A stretch of 59,135 nucleotides of DNA, from the NCBI GenBank assembly GCA_934129745.1, contig CAKOWZ010000012.1, positions 1 to 59,135 on the forward strand, read 5' to 3'. This DNA is from an uncultured Clostridia bacterium (lineage in GTDB: Bacteria > Bacillota > Clostridia > TANB77 > CAG-508). Position 1 is the stretch's first letter, and every line of letters starts with the position of its first letter. The notes beneath the pieces are model-generated. The model saw nothing but the letters and a program-made list of their open reading frames with translations, made no database searches and was not told the DNA's origin. Made by a program: the position numbers and the translations under genes. Shown in pieces: positions 43,322 to 52,728 of the stretch.

Positions 43322-44626
43322 ATGAAAGATTATTTAGAAATTGATGAAGTAAAAGCTTTAGAAGTTTTGGATTCAAGAGGAAATCCAACAGTTCAAGTTG
43401 AAGTTATTGCAGGGGGATTTAGTGGTGTTGCTATGGTTCCATCTGGAGCATCAACAGGAAGCTTTGAAGCAGTAGAATTAAGAGACGGAGATGCCTCAAG
43501 ATACTTAGGAAAAGGTGTTTTAAAGGCTGTAAACAATGTTAATACAACAATTAGAGATGCTGTTATTGGAATGAATGTTTATGACCAAATAAAATTAGAT
43601 AAAACAATGATAGAATTAGATGGAACAGAAAATAAAGGTAAATTAGGAGCAAATGCAATACTTGGAGTATCATTAGCAGCAGCAAAAGCAGCAGCAGCTT
43701 CTTTAGGAATAGAATTATATGAATATATTGGAGGAAGAAATGCAAAAGTATTACCAACTCCTATGATGAATATTATGAATGGTGGAAAACATGCTGATAG
43801 TACATTAAGTGTACAAGAATTCATGATTATGCCAGTTGGAGCTAAAACTTTTTCAGAATGTTTACGTATGAGTGCTGAAATTTATCACAATTTAAAGAAA
43901 GTTTTAAAATCAAAAGGATTAGCTACAGGTGTTGGAGATGAAGGTGGATTTGCTCCAAATGTTAAAGATGAAGATGAAGCTTTAGCTTTAATAGTAGAGG
44001 CTATTGAAAAAGCTGGATATAAACCAGGTGAAGAAGTTTGCTTAGCATTAGATGTTGCTGCAACAGAAATGTTTGATGAAGCAAAGAAAATTGGTAAAGA
44101 TGGACAATATCATTTCTGGAAAATTGGTGTTACAAAAACATGTGATGAAATGATAGATTTCTTAGAAGATTTAGTAAATAGATATCCAATTATCTCAATT
44201 GAAGATGGTTTAGCTGAAGAAGATTGGGATGGATGGAAGAAATTAACAGAAAGATTAGGAAAGAGAATTCAATTAGTTGGTGATGATTTATTTGTTACAA
44301 ACATCAAAAGATTACAAAAAGGTATTGATTTAGGAGTTACAAACAGTATATTAATTAAACTAAACCAAATCGGTACATTAACTGAAACATTAGATGCTAT
44401 TGAATTAGCTAAGAAAAATGGTATGACAGCTGTTGTTTCACACAGAAGTGGTGAAACAGAAGATACAACATTAGCTGATGTTGCTGTTGCTACAAATGCT
44501 GGACAAATTAAAACAGGTGCTCCATGCAGAACAGATAGAGTTGCTAAATATAACAGATTATTAAATATTGAAGCAGAATTAGATGATGTTGCTATTTATG
44601 CAGGTAGAAAAGGTTTAAATAGATAA
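43322..44626 (+). CDS. eno: Enolase
   Basis: 434 residues. N-terminal VKALEVLDSRGNPTVQVEV, GANAILGVSLAAAKAAA, GDEGGFAPN, and metal/substrate residues in SIEDGLAEEDWDGW, LVGDDLFVTN, and SHRSGETEDTTLADVAV. Converts 2-phosphoglycerate to phosphoenolpyruvate. Codon use has more GCT/GTT than neighbours, as for a highly expressed gene. AGGAGG upstream. Confidence 0.98.
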   Translation: MKDYLEIDEVKALEVLDSRGNPTVQVEVIAGGFSGVAMVPSGASTGSFEAVELRDGDASRYLGKGVLKAVNNVNTTIRDAVIGMNVYDQIKLDKTMIELDGTENKGKLGANAILGVSLAAAKAAAASLGIELYEYIGGRNAKVLPTPMMNIMNGGKHADSTLSVQEFMIMPVGAKTFSECLRMSAEIYHNLKKVLKSKGLATGVGDEGGFAPNVKDEDEALALIVEAIEKAGYKPGEEVCLALDVAATEMFDEAKKIGKDGQYHFWKIGVTKTCDEMIDFLEDLVNRYPIISIEDGLAEEDWDGWKKLTERLGKRIQLVGDDLFVTNIKRLQKGIDLGVTNSILIKLNQIGTLTETLDAIELAKKNGMTAVVSHRSGETEDTTLADVAVATNAGQIKTGAPCRTDRVAKYNRLLNIEAELDDVAIYAGRKGLNR

Positions 44627-44647
44627 TTAAAAAACTATTCTAATATT

Positions 44648-44686
44648 AATAAGCAGTTTGTAATTTACTCAAACTGCTTATTTTAA
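44648..44686 (+). terminator. Terminator of eno
   Basis: AATAAGCAGTTTG (44648-44660) pairs perfectly with CAAACTGCTTATT (44670-44682), then T-run. Confidence 0.88.
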
Positions 44687-44808
44687 TACTTAATTCTCGA
44701 TTTTAAAATTTTTTAAAAAAACCCCAAAACCCTATTGACATACGAATTTTTTAATGATAATAATTAAAGTGTCAAAATAAAAATAGCATCAGGAGGATTA
44801 AAAAATCT

Positions 44809-45447
44809 ATGTCTAATACAAATTTATGGCAATATACGAATGAAAATTATGAAAAAATGAGTGATGAAGAAGCAATTAAACTAATAAAACAAGGCGACAA
44901 AGGTGCTCTTGATTTTATTATGGACAAATATAAAGAAGTCGTTAATATTAAAGTTAGTAAATATTTTATAATTGGAGCTGAAAAAGATGATATTGTACAA
45001 GAAGGGCTAATTGGCTTATATAAGGCAATTAAAAATTTTGACAGTGAAAAAGATAATTCATTTAAAACATTTGCTAATTTATGTATAGAAAGACAATTAA
45101 TTACTGCAATTAAAACATCAAACAGACAAAAACATCAGCCTTTAAATTCATATTTGTCTTTAAATATGTCTGCATATGAAGATGAAGAAGCTGAACCAGT
45201 AATTGACATTTTTGACTCAAATCAAATTGAAGACCCATTAGATACAATTACTAAAAAAGAATATTATACAGAAATAGAAAATGCTATAGATAAATCATTA
45301 AGTGATTTTGAAAAAAAAGTTTTAAACAGATTTGCAAATGGAGAATCTTATGTTCAAATTGCGGACAAGCTTAATACACCTGTAAAATCGGTTGATAATG
45401 CAATACAAAGAATTAGAAAAAAAGCAATCAGAAATATTGTAGATTAG
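44809..45447 (+). CDS. sigH: RNA polymerase sporulation sigma factor SigH
   Basis: 212 residues. Sigma region 2 (DKGALDFIMDKYKEVVNIKV, AEKDDIVQEGLIGLYKAI, FKTFANLCIERQLITAIK) and region 4 (LSDFEKKVLNRFANGESYVQIADKL). Length and the RQLITAIKTSNRQKHQPLNSY stretch match SigH/Spo0H. It switches on early sporulation genes, evidence that the organism is or derives from a spore former. AGGAGG lies 9-14 bases upstream. Confidence 0.92.
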   Translation: MSNTNLWQYTNENYEKMSDEEAIKLIKQGDKGALDFIMDKYKEVVNIKVSKYFIIGAEKDDIVQEGLIGLYKAIKNFDSEKDNSFKTFANLCIERQLITAIKTSNRQKHQPLNSYLSLNMSAYEDEEAEPVIDIFDSNQIEDPLDTITKKEYYTEIENAIDKSLSDFEKKVLNRFANGESYVQIADKLNTPVKSVDNAIQRIRKKAIRNIVD

Positions 45448-45456
45448 AAAAAATGG

Positions 45457-45488
45457 TCAATATATGTTAATCATATATTGACTTTTTG
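45457..45488 (+). terminator. Terminator of sigH
   Basis: TCAATATATG (45457-45466) pairs perfectly with CATATATTGA (45472-45481), then CTTTTTG. Confidence 0.8.
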
Positions 45489-45543
45489 TTAATATTATTG
45501 TAAATTTAAATAGTAGGAATGGCAAAAATTTTGACAATATTAT

Positions 45544-45619
45544 GCTTGCGTAGCTCAGTTGGTAGAGTACTGCCTTGGTAAGGCAGAGGTCGACAGTTCA
45601 ATCCTGTTCGCAAGCCCCA
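45544..45619 (+). tRNA. tRNA-Thr (anticodon GGT)
   Basis: Cloverleaf: acceptor GCTTGCG pairs with CGCAAGC, D arm GCTC/GAGT, anticodon stem CTGCC/GGCAG with normal 7-base loop TTGGTAA (anticodon GGT), T arm GACAG/CTGTT with TTCAATC, encoded CCA. It reads ACC and ACT. It is the only tRNA in the window, so tRNAs for CGG or Gly cannot be judged here. Confidence 0.95.
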
Positions 45620-45730
45620 TTACACTAAAGACAAAACATATAATTTTTAATATTTGTTAAAATTTTCATAATATATAATATAAATTAATTTACTATATAT
45701 TTAGAAAATAGAAAGGGATGAAATTTTTAT

Positions 45731-46990
45731 ATGGGAGAACTTGAAAATAAAAATCAAGAATTAAATCAAAATAAAAAAACAAAAAAAATTGGAATAATAA
45801 TTGCTATTTGTGCAGCTGTTATTGCTGGACTTATTTTATTTTCTGTGGGAATGTATAATGTTTTTTACAATAATAACAAAAAATCTGTTGAAACATTAGC
45901 TGAAAATAAATCTGAATTAACTGAACAAGATAATGAAGAAATGCAAATAGAACTTATTGATGCAGAAACATTAGAAGAACCAGAAGAACAAGATAAAGAA
46001 GAGGAAAAAGAAGAAGATAAACTTTCTGAAGAAGAAAAACAAAAACTTGAAGAAGAACGAAAAAAGAAAGAAGAACAAAAACGTAAACAAGATGCTCAAA
46101 AATATCCATATTATATAAAAGTAAATTATTCAGCAAATACTGTAACAATTTATTCAAAAGATAATGATGGAAATTATACAGTTCCTGTAAAAGCAATGGT
46201 ATGTTCAACAGGAAAATCTACTCCAAGGTCAGGTGTTTATAAAACACCACAAAGAGCTCAATGGGGAAATTTAATTGGTTCATATGGTCAATATTGTACT
46301 CGTATTACAGGTCAGATTTTATTCCATTCTGTACCATATTGGACAAAATATGATAAAACATCATTAGAATATATGGAATATGACAGATTAGGTGAAACTA
46401 GATCTTTGGGTTGTATTCGTTTAACTGTTATTGATGCAAAATGGATTTATGATAATTGTCCTTTAGGAACATCTGTTGAATTTTATTCATCATCAAATCC
46501 AGGACCTTTAGGAAAACCATCTGCTCAAAAAATAAGTGGTTATGAAGAACCATTGAAAAATTGGGATCCAACAGATCCAGATTCTAATAATCCATGGCAT
46601 AATTATAATGCACAACAAGCTCAGAAAAAAGCTGAAGAAGAACAAAAAGCTGCAGAAGAGGCAAAAAGAAAAGAGGAAGAAGAAAGAAGAGCACAAGAAG
46701 AAGCAAAAAGAAAAGCAGAAGAAGAAAAAAGAAAAGCAGAAGAAGCAAAAAGAAAAGCAGAAGAAGAAAAAAAGGCACAAGAAGAGGCAAAAAGAAAAGA
46801 AGAAGAAGAGAAAAAAGCACAAGAAGAGGCTGAAAAAAAGGCAGAAGAAGAGAAAAAGGCACAAGAAGAGGCAAAAAGAAAAGAAGAAGAAGAGAAAAAA
46901 GCACAAGAAGAAGCTGAAAAAAAGGCAGAAGAAGAAAAAAAGACACAAGAAAAGGAAAATAAAGAAGATTCTGAAGAAAATAAAATTTAA
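45731..46990 (+). CDS. Membrane-anchored YkuD L,D-transpeptidase with long charged C-terminal repeat
   Basis: 419 residues. N-terminal membrane helix (21-47), acidic linker with many Glu/Lys (50-115), YkuD domain about 120-260 with catalytic Cys228 (RSLGCIRLT) and His in QILFHSVPY. After about residue 300, 110 residues of repeated EEAKRKAEEEKK-type units form a highly charged extended helix. Forms 3-3 peptidoglycan cross-links or attaches wall proteins. The repeat tail is nearly all Lys/Glu/Ala and may span the wall. Confidence 0.9.
   Translation: MGELENKNQELNQNKKTKKIGIIIAICAAVIAGLILFSVGMYNVFYNNNKKSVETLAENKSELTEQDNEEMQIELIDAETLEEPEEQDKEEEKEEDKLSEEEKQKLEEERKKKEEQKRKQDAQKYPYYIKVNYSANTVTIYSKDNDGNYTVPVKAMVCSTGKSTPRSGVYKTPQRAQWGNLIGSYGQYCTRITGQILFHSVPYWTKYDKTSLEYMEYDRLGETRSLGCIRLTVIDAKWIYDNCPLGTSVEFYSSSNPGPLGKPSAQKISGYEEPLKNWDPTDPDSNNPWHNYNAQQAQKKAEEEQKAAEEAKRKEEEERRAQEEAKRKAEEEKRKAEEAKRKAEEEKKAQEEAKRKEEEEKKAQEEAEKKAEEEKKAQEEAKRKEEEEKKAQEEAEKKAEEEKKTQEKENKEDSEENKI
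46615..46965 (+). repeat. Low-complexity EAK coding repeat
   Basis: Imperfect repeats such as GCAGAAGAAGAAAAAAG and GAAGAGGCAAAAAG, units of about 24-36 bases, encode the charged tail of the YkuD protein. Prone to length change by recombination. Confidence 0.8.
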
Positions 46991-47106
46991 AAAATTTTAA
47001 AAATTCATAGAATAATAAATATAAAACAAAAGAAAACTACTAAAAAAAGTTAAATGTAAATAAAAAAATATAGATAATACATAATAAAAGGAGAGAATAA
47101 ATAATT

Positions 47107-48198
47107 ATGAAAATAGGTATAGTAGGACTTCCAAATGTTGGTAAAAGTACATTATTTAATGCAATAACAAATGCTGGAGCAGAATGTGCAAATTATCCAT
47201 TTTGCACAATAGAGCCAAATGTAGGTGTTGTTCCTGTTCCAGATGAGCGTTTAGATGAATTAGCAAAAATATATAATCCTGAAAAAATAACACATGCAAT
47301 AATAGAATTTGTTGATATTGCAGGTTTAGTTAAAGGTGCAAGTAAAGGTGAAGGTTTAGGAAATAAATTTTTATCACATATAAGAGAAGTAGATAGTATT
47401 GCACAAGTTGTAAGATGTTTCGAAAATCCAAATGTTGTTCATGTTGATGGTAATATAGATCCATTAAGAGATATTGAAACCATTAATTTAGAGTTAATTT
47501 TTGCTGATATTGAAACATTAGATAAAAGATTAGATAAAGCTTATAAAAATTTGAAAGCTGATAAAAAAGTTCAAGTTGAAATTGATGTTTTGAAAAAATT
47601 AAAAACAGCTTTAGAATTAGGAAAATGTGCAAGAACAGTTGAATTAACTGATGAAGAAAAAGAATTGTTAAAAGACACATTTTTATTGACAATGAAACCA
47701 ACTTTATATATTGCAAATGTTTCAGAAGAACAATTACAAGACCCAGAAAATGATGAAAATGTTAAAAAAGTAATTGATTATGCAAAATCTGAAGGTGCTG
47801 AAGTTATTCCTTTATGTATAAAAATTGAAGAAGAATTAGCTTCATTAGAAGATGAAGATAAAAAAGAAATGCTTGATGCTCTAGGATTAGCAGAATCTGG
47901 ATTAGATAAAGTTATTAAATCTAGCTATAATTTATTAGGCTTAATGTCATTTTTAACAGCTGGTGAACCAGAAGTTAGAGCTTGGACAATAAAAAAAGGT
48001 ACTAAAGCTCCTCAAGCAGCAGGAAAAATCCATTCTGATATTGAAAGAGGATTTATTAGAGCTGAAATTGTTTCTTATGATGATTTAATTAGAGAAGGTT
48101 CAATGAATGCTGCTAAAGAAAAAGGTTTAGTTCGTTCAGAAGGAAAAGATTATATTATGAAAGATGGAGATATTGTTTTATTTAGATTTAATGTTTAA
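47107..48198 (+). CDS. ychF: YchF/OLA1-type GTPase/ATPase
   Basis: 363 residues. P-loop GLPNVGKST (7-15), switch and G3 DIAGLVKGASKGEGLGNKFL, NLE-type G4 (NVSEE region), C-terminal TGS domain (EVRAWTIKKGTKAPQAAGKIHSDIERGF). Binds ribosomes and hydrolyses ATP; links translation with redox stress. Confidence 0.96.
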   Translation: MKIGIVGLPNVGKSTLFNAITNAGAECANYPFCTIEPNVGVVPVPDERLDELAKIYNPEKITHAIIEFVDIAGLVKGASKGEGLGNKFLSHIREVDSIAQVVRCFENPNVVHVDGNIDPLRDIETINLELIFADIETLDKRLDKAYKNLKADKKVQVEIDVLKKLKTALELGKCARTVELTDEEKELLKDTFLLTMKPTLYIANVSEEQLQDPENDENVKKVIDYAKSEGAEVIPLCIKIEEELASLEDEDKKEMLDALGLAESGLDKVIKSSYNLLGLMSFLTAGEPEVRAWTIKKGTKAPQAAGKIHSDIERGFIRAEIVSYDDLIREGSMNAAKEKGLVRSEGKDYIMKDGDIVLFRFNV

Positions 48199-48312
48199 AT
48201 TTTATGTTGAATAAAATCAGAATATTTTTCATAAAATATATTGACGAAAAATATTTTTAAGGATAAAATTATATTATAAAGATAATCAAAAGAAAAAAGG
48301 AGAAAAGAAACT

Positions 48313-48678
48313 ATGAGAAAAGTGAGTAAAATTTTATTAATGTTAATAGTTTGTATAACTGTTTGTGCTTTTACTATAAATGTAAATGCAGCTTCAGTAG
48401 GTAAATATGAAGGATACAATGAAATTGAAGAAGAAGAAACAGATAAAACTAATCAAACAACAAACACAACTCAAACAAAAACAAAAACAGAAAATACAGA
48501 AAACAAAGGAACAACAAATACAACAAATACAACAAACACAACAAACACATCAAATAAAGCAACACAACCAACTCCTCAAGCAGGTAATTTTATAGGAGTT
48601 ACTACAGGAATTGCAGGAATTGTAGCATTAGTTTTAGTTGGAGTTGGATATAAAAAATTAAATAAATACAATTTTTAA
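48313..48678 (+). CDS. Small secreted Thr/Asn-rich protein with C-terminal membrane helix
   Basis: 121 residues. Signal peptide (about 1-28, cut after VNAAS), acidic middle, a TNTTNTTNTTNTSN tract encoded by ACAACAAAT-type repeats, and a C-terminal helix (about 92-112, GVTTGIAGIVALVLVGVGYK) with basic end. A short cell-surface protein; no known family. AAAGGAG upstream. Confidence 0.7.
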   Translation: MRKVSKILLMLIVCITVCAFTINVNAASVGKYEGYNEIEEEETDKTNQTTNTTQTKTKTENTENKGTTNTTNTTNTTNTSNKATQPTPQAGNFIGVTTGIAGIVALVLVGVGYKKLNKYNF

Positions 48679-48700
48679 TGAATAATAAATATCAATTTAT

Positions 48701-48752
48701 AAAAAAGCATCATATTTTTTGAAAAAATGTTCAAAAATAGGTGCTTTTTTTT
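48701..48752 (+). terminator. Terminator before pyrH
   Basis: AAAAAGCATC (48701) pairs with GGTGCTTTTT (48740 on), G-U tolerated, with a long AT-rich loop, then T-run. Confidence 0.6.
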
Positions 48753-48805
48753 ATGTTTTATGATAGAATACAAAATGTAAAAATTTTTCAAAGGAGAGTG
48801 TAATA

Positions 48806-49513
48806 ATGTCTGAAATAAAGTATAAAAGAGTATTGCTTAAACTAAGTGGAGAAGCATTAGCTGGGGAGAACAAAACAGGATTATCACCAGAAGTATTAGA
48901 TGACATAACAGAACAAGTAAAAGATTTAAAAGATTTAGGAGTTGAAGTAGCAATAGTTGTTGGAGGAGGAAACTTCTGGAGAGGAAAATATGGACATAAC
49001 ATGGAAAAAACAACATCAGATTATATGGGAATGTTAGCAACAACAATAAATGCATTAGCATTACAAGATGCATTAGAAGCAAAAGGAATGTTCACAAGAG
49101 TTCAAACTGCTATTGAAATGAGAGAAATTGCTGAACCATATATTAAAAGAAAAGCAACAAAACACTTAGAAAAAGGCAGAGTAGTAATATTTGCAGCAGG
49201 AACAGGAAATCCATTTTTTACAACAGATACATGTGCAGCTCTAAGAGCAGCAGAAATTGATGCAGATGTTATTTTAGTTGCAAAAACAATTGATGGAGTA
49301 TATTCAGCAGATCCAAAAATCGATCCAAATGCTGTAAAATATGATGAAATTACTTATTTAGACATATTAAACAAAGATTTAAAAGTAATGGATTCAACTG
49401 CAATATCTTTATGTAAAGATAATAATATTCCTTTAATAGTATTTGCTATGAATGAAAAAGGTAATATGGTTAAAGCTGTTAAAGGTGAAAAAATTGGAAC
49501 ATTTGTTAGATAA
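48806..49513 (+). CDS. pyrH: UMP kinase
   Basis: 235 residues. Amino-acid-kinase fold: LLKLSGEALAGE, VAIVVGGGNFWRG, GMLATTINALALQDALEA, FAAGTGNPFFTTDTCAALRA, and KTIDGVYSADPKIDP. Phosphorylates UMP. Followed by frr as usual. Confidence 0.97.
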   Translation: MSEIKYKRVLLKLSGEALAGENKTGLSPEVLDDITEQVKDLKDLGVEVAIVVGGGNFWRGKYGHNMEKTTSDYMGMLATTINALALQDALEAKGMFTRVQTAIEMREIAEPYIKRKATKHLEKGRVVIFAAGTGNPFFTTDTCAALRAAEIDADVILVAKTIDGVYSADPKIDPNAVKYDEITYLDILNKDLKVMDSTAISLCKDNNIPLIVFAMNEKGNMVKAVKGEKIGTFVR

Positions 49514-49562
49514 ATAAAAAATGAATTAATTTTTATAAATTAATTAAAAAGGAGAATGAATT

Positions 49563-50111
49563 ATGGATTATAGTGAAATTAAAGATAAAATGAATAAAAC
49601 AATAAGTGTTTATTCTGAAAATTTAGCAGAAATTAGAGCAGGACGTGCTAACCCTGCAATTTTAAATAAAATTAAAGTAGATTATTATGGTGTTCCAACA
49701 CCAATTAGCCAAATGGCTGGAATTTCAGTTCCAGAGGCTAGATTAATTGTTATTCAACCTTGGGATGCAAGTGTTTTAAAAGAAATAGAAAAAGAAATAT
49801 TAAAATCAGATATTGGTATTAATCCAAATAATGATGGAAAAGTTATTAGATTAAATTTCCCTGAATTAAATGAAGAAAGAAGAAAAGAAATTGTTAAAGA
49901 CATAAAAAAATTAGCAGAAGAAGCTAAAGTTGCTGTTAGATCTATTAGAAGAGATGCTATTGATGGATTTAGAAAACAACAAAAAGATTCAGAAATTACT
50001 GAAGATGAATTAAAAGTTGCTGAAGATGAAGTTCAAAAAATCACTGATGCAAAAATTGCTGAAATTGATGAAATCTTATCTGTTAAAGAAAAAGAAGTTA
50101 TGAGTGTTTAG
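49563..50111 (+). CDS. frr: Ribosome recycling factor
   Basis: 182 residues. VDYYGVPTPISQMA, IVIQPWD, SDIGINPNNDGKVIRL, ELNEERRKEIVKDIKKLAE: canonical RRF. Splits post-termination ribosomes. Confidence 0.97.
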   Translation: MDYSEIKDKMNKTISVYSENLAEIRAGRANPAILNKIKVDYYGVPTPISQMAGISVPEARLIVIQPWDASVLKEIEKEILKSDIGINPNNDGKVIRLNFPELNEERRKEIVKDIKKLAEEAKVAVRSIRRDAIDGFRKQQKDSEITEDELKVAEDEVQKITDAKIAEIDEILSVKEKEVMSV

Positions 50112-50112
50112 A

Positions 50113-50146
50113 TGCATTTGGGAATTCCTCCCAAAATGCATTTTAG
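50113..50146 (+). terminator. Hairpin after frr
   Basis: TGCATTTGGGA pairs with TCCCAAAATGCA (about 50114-50142) around a short loop, then TTTTAG. Likely a weak terminator. Confidence 0.6.
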
Positions 50147-50185
50147 AAAAACTCAAAAAAGCAAGATTGATAGGAGGAGTATTTA

Positions 50186-51079
50186 ATGAACTTCAAAGAT
50201 GAATTAACACAAAAAGCAAGTATTATAAATAAAGAATTAGAAAAATATATAAGACATCAAGATTGCCCTGAAAAAGTATTAAATGATTCTATGGAATATA
50301 GTTTAATGGCTGGTGGAAAAAGAATTAGACCAATTCTTATAATGTCTTCTTATGAATTATTTAAAAATAATGTTGAAAAAATTTTTCCATTTGCAGTAGC
50401 TATGGAAATGATACATACTTTTTCTTTAATTCATGATGATTTACCTGGAATTGATAATGATGATTATAGAAGAGGAAGACTTACAAATCATAAAAAATTT
50501 AATGAAGCAACAGCTATTTTAGCTGGTGATAGTTTATTAAATTATGCATATAATTTAGTAATTAATGATATTATTAATAATGATGATTCAGACAAAAATT
50601 GTTCTAAGAAAAAACTAAGAGCTTTTAATGAATTATCTAGTGGTGTTGATAGAATGATTGCTGGAGAATATGTTGATACTGAATTCGAAGGAAAAGAAAT
50701 TTCTGGTGAATATTTAGAATATATGCATGAAAATAAGACAGGTGCATTAATAAAAGCAAGTGTTAGAATTGGTGCTATTTTAGCTGATGTTAATGAACAA
50801 TCAATTCAAAAATTAACTACTTATGCTGAAAAAATTGGGTTAGCTTTTCAAATCAAAGATGATATTTTGTCTGAAATTGGTGATAGTGCTGTTCTTGGAA
50901 AACCTGTTGGAAATGATAAAGAAAAAGGAAAATGCACATATACAACTAAATATGGATTAGAAAAATCACAGGAAATGCTTACTGAGATTACAAATGAGGC
51001 AGTTCAAATTATTGAAGAGTTTGAAAATGGGGAGTTCTTAAAAGAACTTGCTTTATATATTGCAAATAGGAATAAATAG
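50186..51079 (+). CDS. ispA: Polyprenyl (farnesyl) diphosphate synthase
   Basis: 297 residues. First Asp-rich motif LIHDDLPGIDNDDYRRG, second IKDDILSEIGD, plus GGKRIRPIL and FNEATAILAGDSLLNYA. Chain length not certain, farnesyl-type by neighbouring uppS. Supplies the starter for UppS. Confidence 0.92.
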   Translation: MNFKDELTQKASIINKELEKYIRHQDCPEKVLNDSMEYSLMAGGKRIRPILIMSSYELFKNNVEKIFPFAVAMEMIHTFSLIHDDLPGIDNDDYRRGRLTNHKKFNEATAILAGDSLLNYAYNLVINDIINNDDSDKNCSKKKLRAFNELSSGVDRMIAGEYVDTEFEGKEISGEYLEYMHENKTGALIKASVRIGAILADVNEQSIQKLTTYAEKIGLAFQIKDDILSEIGDSAVLGKPVGNDKEKGKCTYTTKYGLEKSQEMLTEITNEAVQIIEEFENGEFLKELALYIANRNK

Positions 51080-51102
51080 ATTTAATAATAAAGGAGTTTT
51101 AT

Positions 51103-51813
51103 ATGGATGATATTGCAAATATACCACAACATATAGCTATTATTATGGATGGTAATAGACGTTGGGCAAAAGAAAAGGGGATAGCGACTAAAGAAGGTCA
51201 TAAAGCAGGTGCTGATAATTTGGAGAATATTGCAAAATTCTGCAATAAAATTGGAGTAAAATATTTGACAGTTTATGCTTTTTCAACTGAAAACTGGAAA
51301 CGTAGTAAGGATGAGGTTTCTGCATTAATGTTATTACTTAAAAATTATCTTAAAAAATTTTCAAAAGATGCTAATAAAGATAATATTAAAATTAATATTT
51401 TAGGTGATATTGATAATTTAGAAGGTGGATTAAAAAAAGATATTAATGCAGCAATTGAAAGAACAAAAAACTGTACAGGTTTAACATTAAATATTGCTTT
51501 TAATTATGGAGGTAGAGCAGAGATTACAAATGCAGTTAAGAAAATTGCACAAATGGTTGCAAATAAAGAAATTGATATTAATGATATTAATGAAAAAATT
51601 GTTGGACAAAATTTGTATACAGAAACTCAGCCTGATCCAGATTTATTAATAAGACCAGGGGGAGAATTAAGAACAAGTAATTTTTTGCCTTGGCAATTGG
51701 TATATTCAGAATTCTATTTTATTGATAAATATTGGCCAGATTTTAATAATGAGGATTTATTAGAAGCTATAAAAACATTTAACAAAAGAAATAGAAAATT
51801 TGGAGGAAAATAA
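51103..51813 (+). CDS. uppS: Undecaprenyl diphosphate synthase
   Basis: 236 residues. IIMDGNRRWAKEKG, GHKAG, LTVYAFSTENWKR, LTLNIAFNYGGRAEI, PDLLIRPGGELRTSNFLPWQ. Makes the C55 lipid carrier for cell-wall synthesis. Ends just before cdsA. Confidence 0.97.
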   Translation: MDDIANIPQHIAIIMDGNRRWAKEKGIATKEGHKAGADNLENIAKFCNKIGVKYLTVYAFSTENWKRSKDEVSALMLLLKNYLKKFSKDANKDNIKINILGDIDNLEGGLKKDINAAIERTKNCTGLTLNIAFNYGGRAEITNAVKKIAQMVANKEIDINDINEKIVGQNLYTETQPDPDLLIRPGGELRTSNFLPWQLVYSEFYFIDKYWPDFNNEDLLEAIKTFNKRNRKFGGK

Positions 51814-51814
51814 T

Positions 51815-52618
51815 ATGAGAATAAAACGTATTATAACAGCTTTGATAGGATTCCCAATTGTTTCAGGTTTATTGATTTTTGGAAATAAATATGTTGTAGA
51901 TGTATTATTTGCAATTGTTTCTGCAATAAGTATATATGAATATAATAAAACATTGAAATTAAAAGGAAATCCAGTAACATGGATAGGGTATGTAGCATGT
52001 GCAGTAATGGCTTTTATACATGTTATACCTACACAATATTTAGTAACAATTATAGGTTTATTAATTCCAATAACAATTTTGGTGCTATTTTTACATGTAA
52101 TAATAACTAATATGAAAATTAACATATCTGATATAGCTTTAACTTTTTTTGGTATATGTTATATTGTAATATTTATCATGTTTATTCCAGTTTTAATGGG
52201 AAGTGAAAATGGGAAAAAACTAGTATGGTATATTATAATTTCTGCATGGGGAACTGATACTTTTGCTTATTTTGTTGGAAGCAGATTTGGTAAACATAAA
52301 TTTAGTGAAGTAAGCCCTAAAAAATCTATTGAAGGTTGTATTGGTGGAACAATAGGTGCTGTGGTTTTAGCAATATTATATACAGTATTTTTGAATAATT
52401 TTTATGATATGAGTATAAACTATTTAGCAATTTCAGGTATTGCAGCTGTTTTAAGTGTAATAGGTCAAATTGGTGACTTTTCAGCATCTACAATAAAAAG
52501 ATATGCTGGAATTAAAGATTTTAGTAATCTTTTTCCTGGTCATGGTGGAATGTTAGATAGAATAGATAGTGTTATATTTATTGCACCTTTTGCATATTTT
52601 TTATTGATGTTGATTTAA
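51815..52618 (+). CDS. cdsA: Phosphatidate cytidylyltransferase
   Basis: 267 residues from ATG 51815, GGAGG 8-12 bases upstream (an in-frame ATG at 51800 lies inside uppS). Several membrane spans; CDP-DAG synthase signature SPKKSIEGCIGGTIGA and GDFSASTIKRYAGIKDFSNLFPGHGGMLDRIDS. Makes CDP-diacylglycerol. In many Firmicutes dxr follows; it is absent here. Confidence 0.95.
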   Translation: MRIKRIITALIGFPIVSGLLIFGNKYVVDVLFAIVSAISIYEYNKTLKLKGNPVTWIGYVACAVMAFIHVIPTQYLVTIIGLLIPITILVLFLHVIITNMKINISDIALTFFGICYIVIFIMFIPVLMGSENGKKLVWYIIISAWGTDTFAYFVGSRFGKHKFSEVSPKKSIEGCIGGTIGAVVLAILYTVFLNNFYDMSINYLAISGIAAVLSVIGQIGDFSASTIKRYAGIKDFSNLFPGHGGMLDRIDSVIFIAPFAYFLLMLI

Positions 52619-52621
52619 GTA

Positions 52622-52680
52622 ATTTAATGTGAAGTGATTTTGAGATAATTCAAGATTACTTCACATTAAATTAATATATG
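52622..52680 (+). terminator. Hairpin between cdsA and rseP
   Basis: TTTAATGTGAAGT (52623-52635) pairs perfectly with ACTTCACATTAAA (52659 on), with a longer internal loop. Terminator-like but short of T-run. Confidence 0.6.
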
Positions 52681-52728
52681 AAAATTGAATCTAAATTAAA
52701 AAATAAATGAGTTTGGAGGTTAATAGAT

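Noticed and set aside
43563..43824. Minus-strand frames across eno
   Set aside because: Shadows of the well-conserved enolase gene, with Leu-rich translations and no ribosome binding sites.
46508..47000. Long open frames in other phases over the YkuD repeat tail
   Set aside because: They are by-products of GAA/AAA-rich low-complexity sequence; the products are monotonous Lys or Phe/Leu strings without ribosome binding sites.
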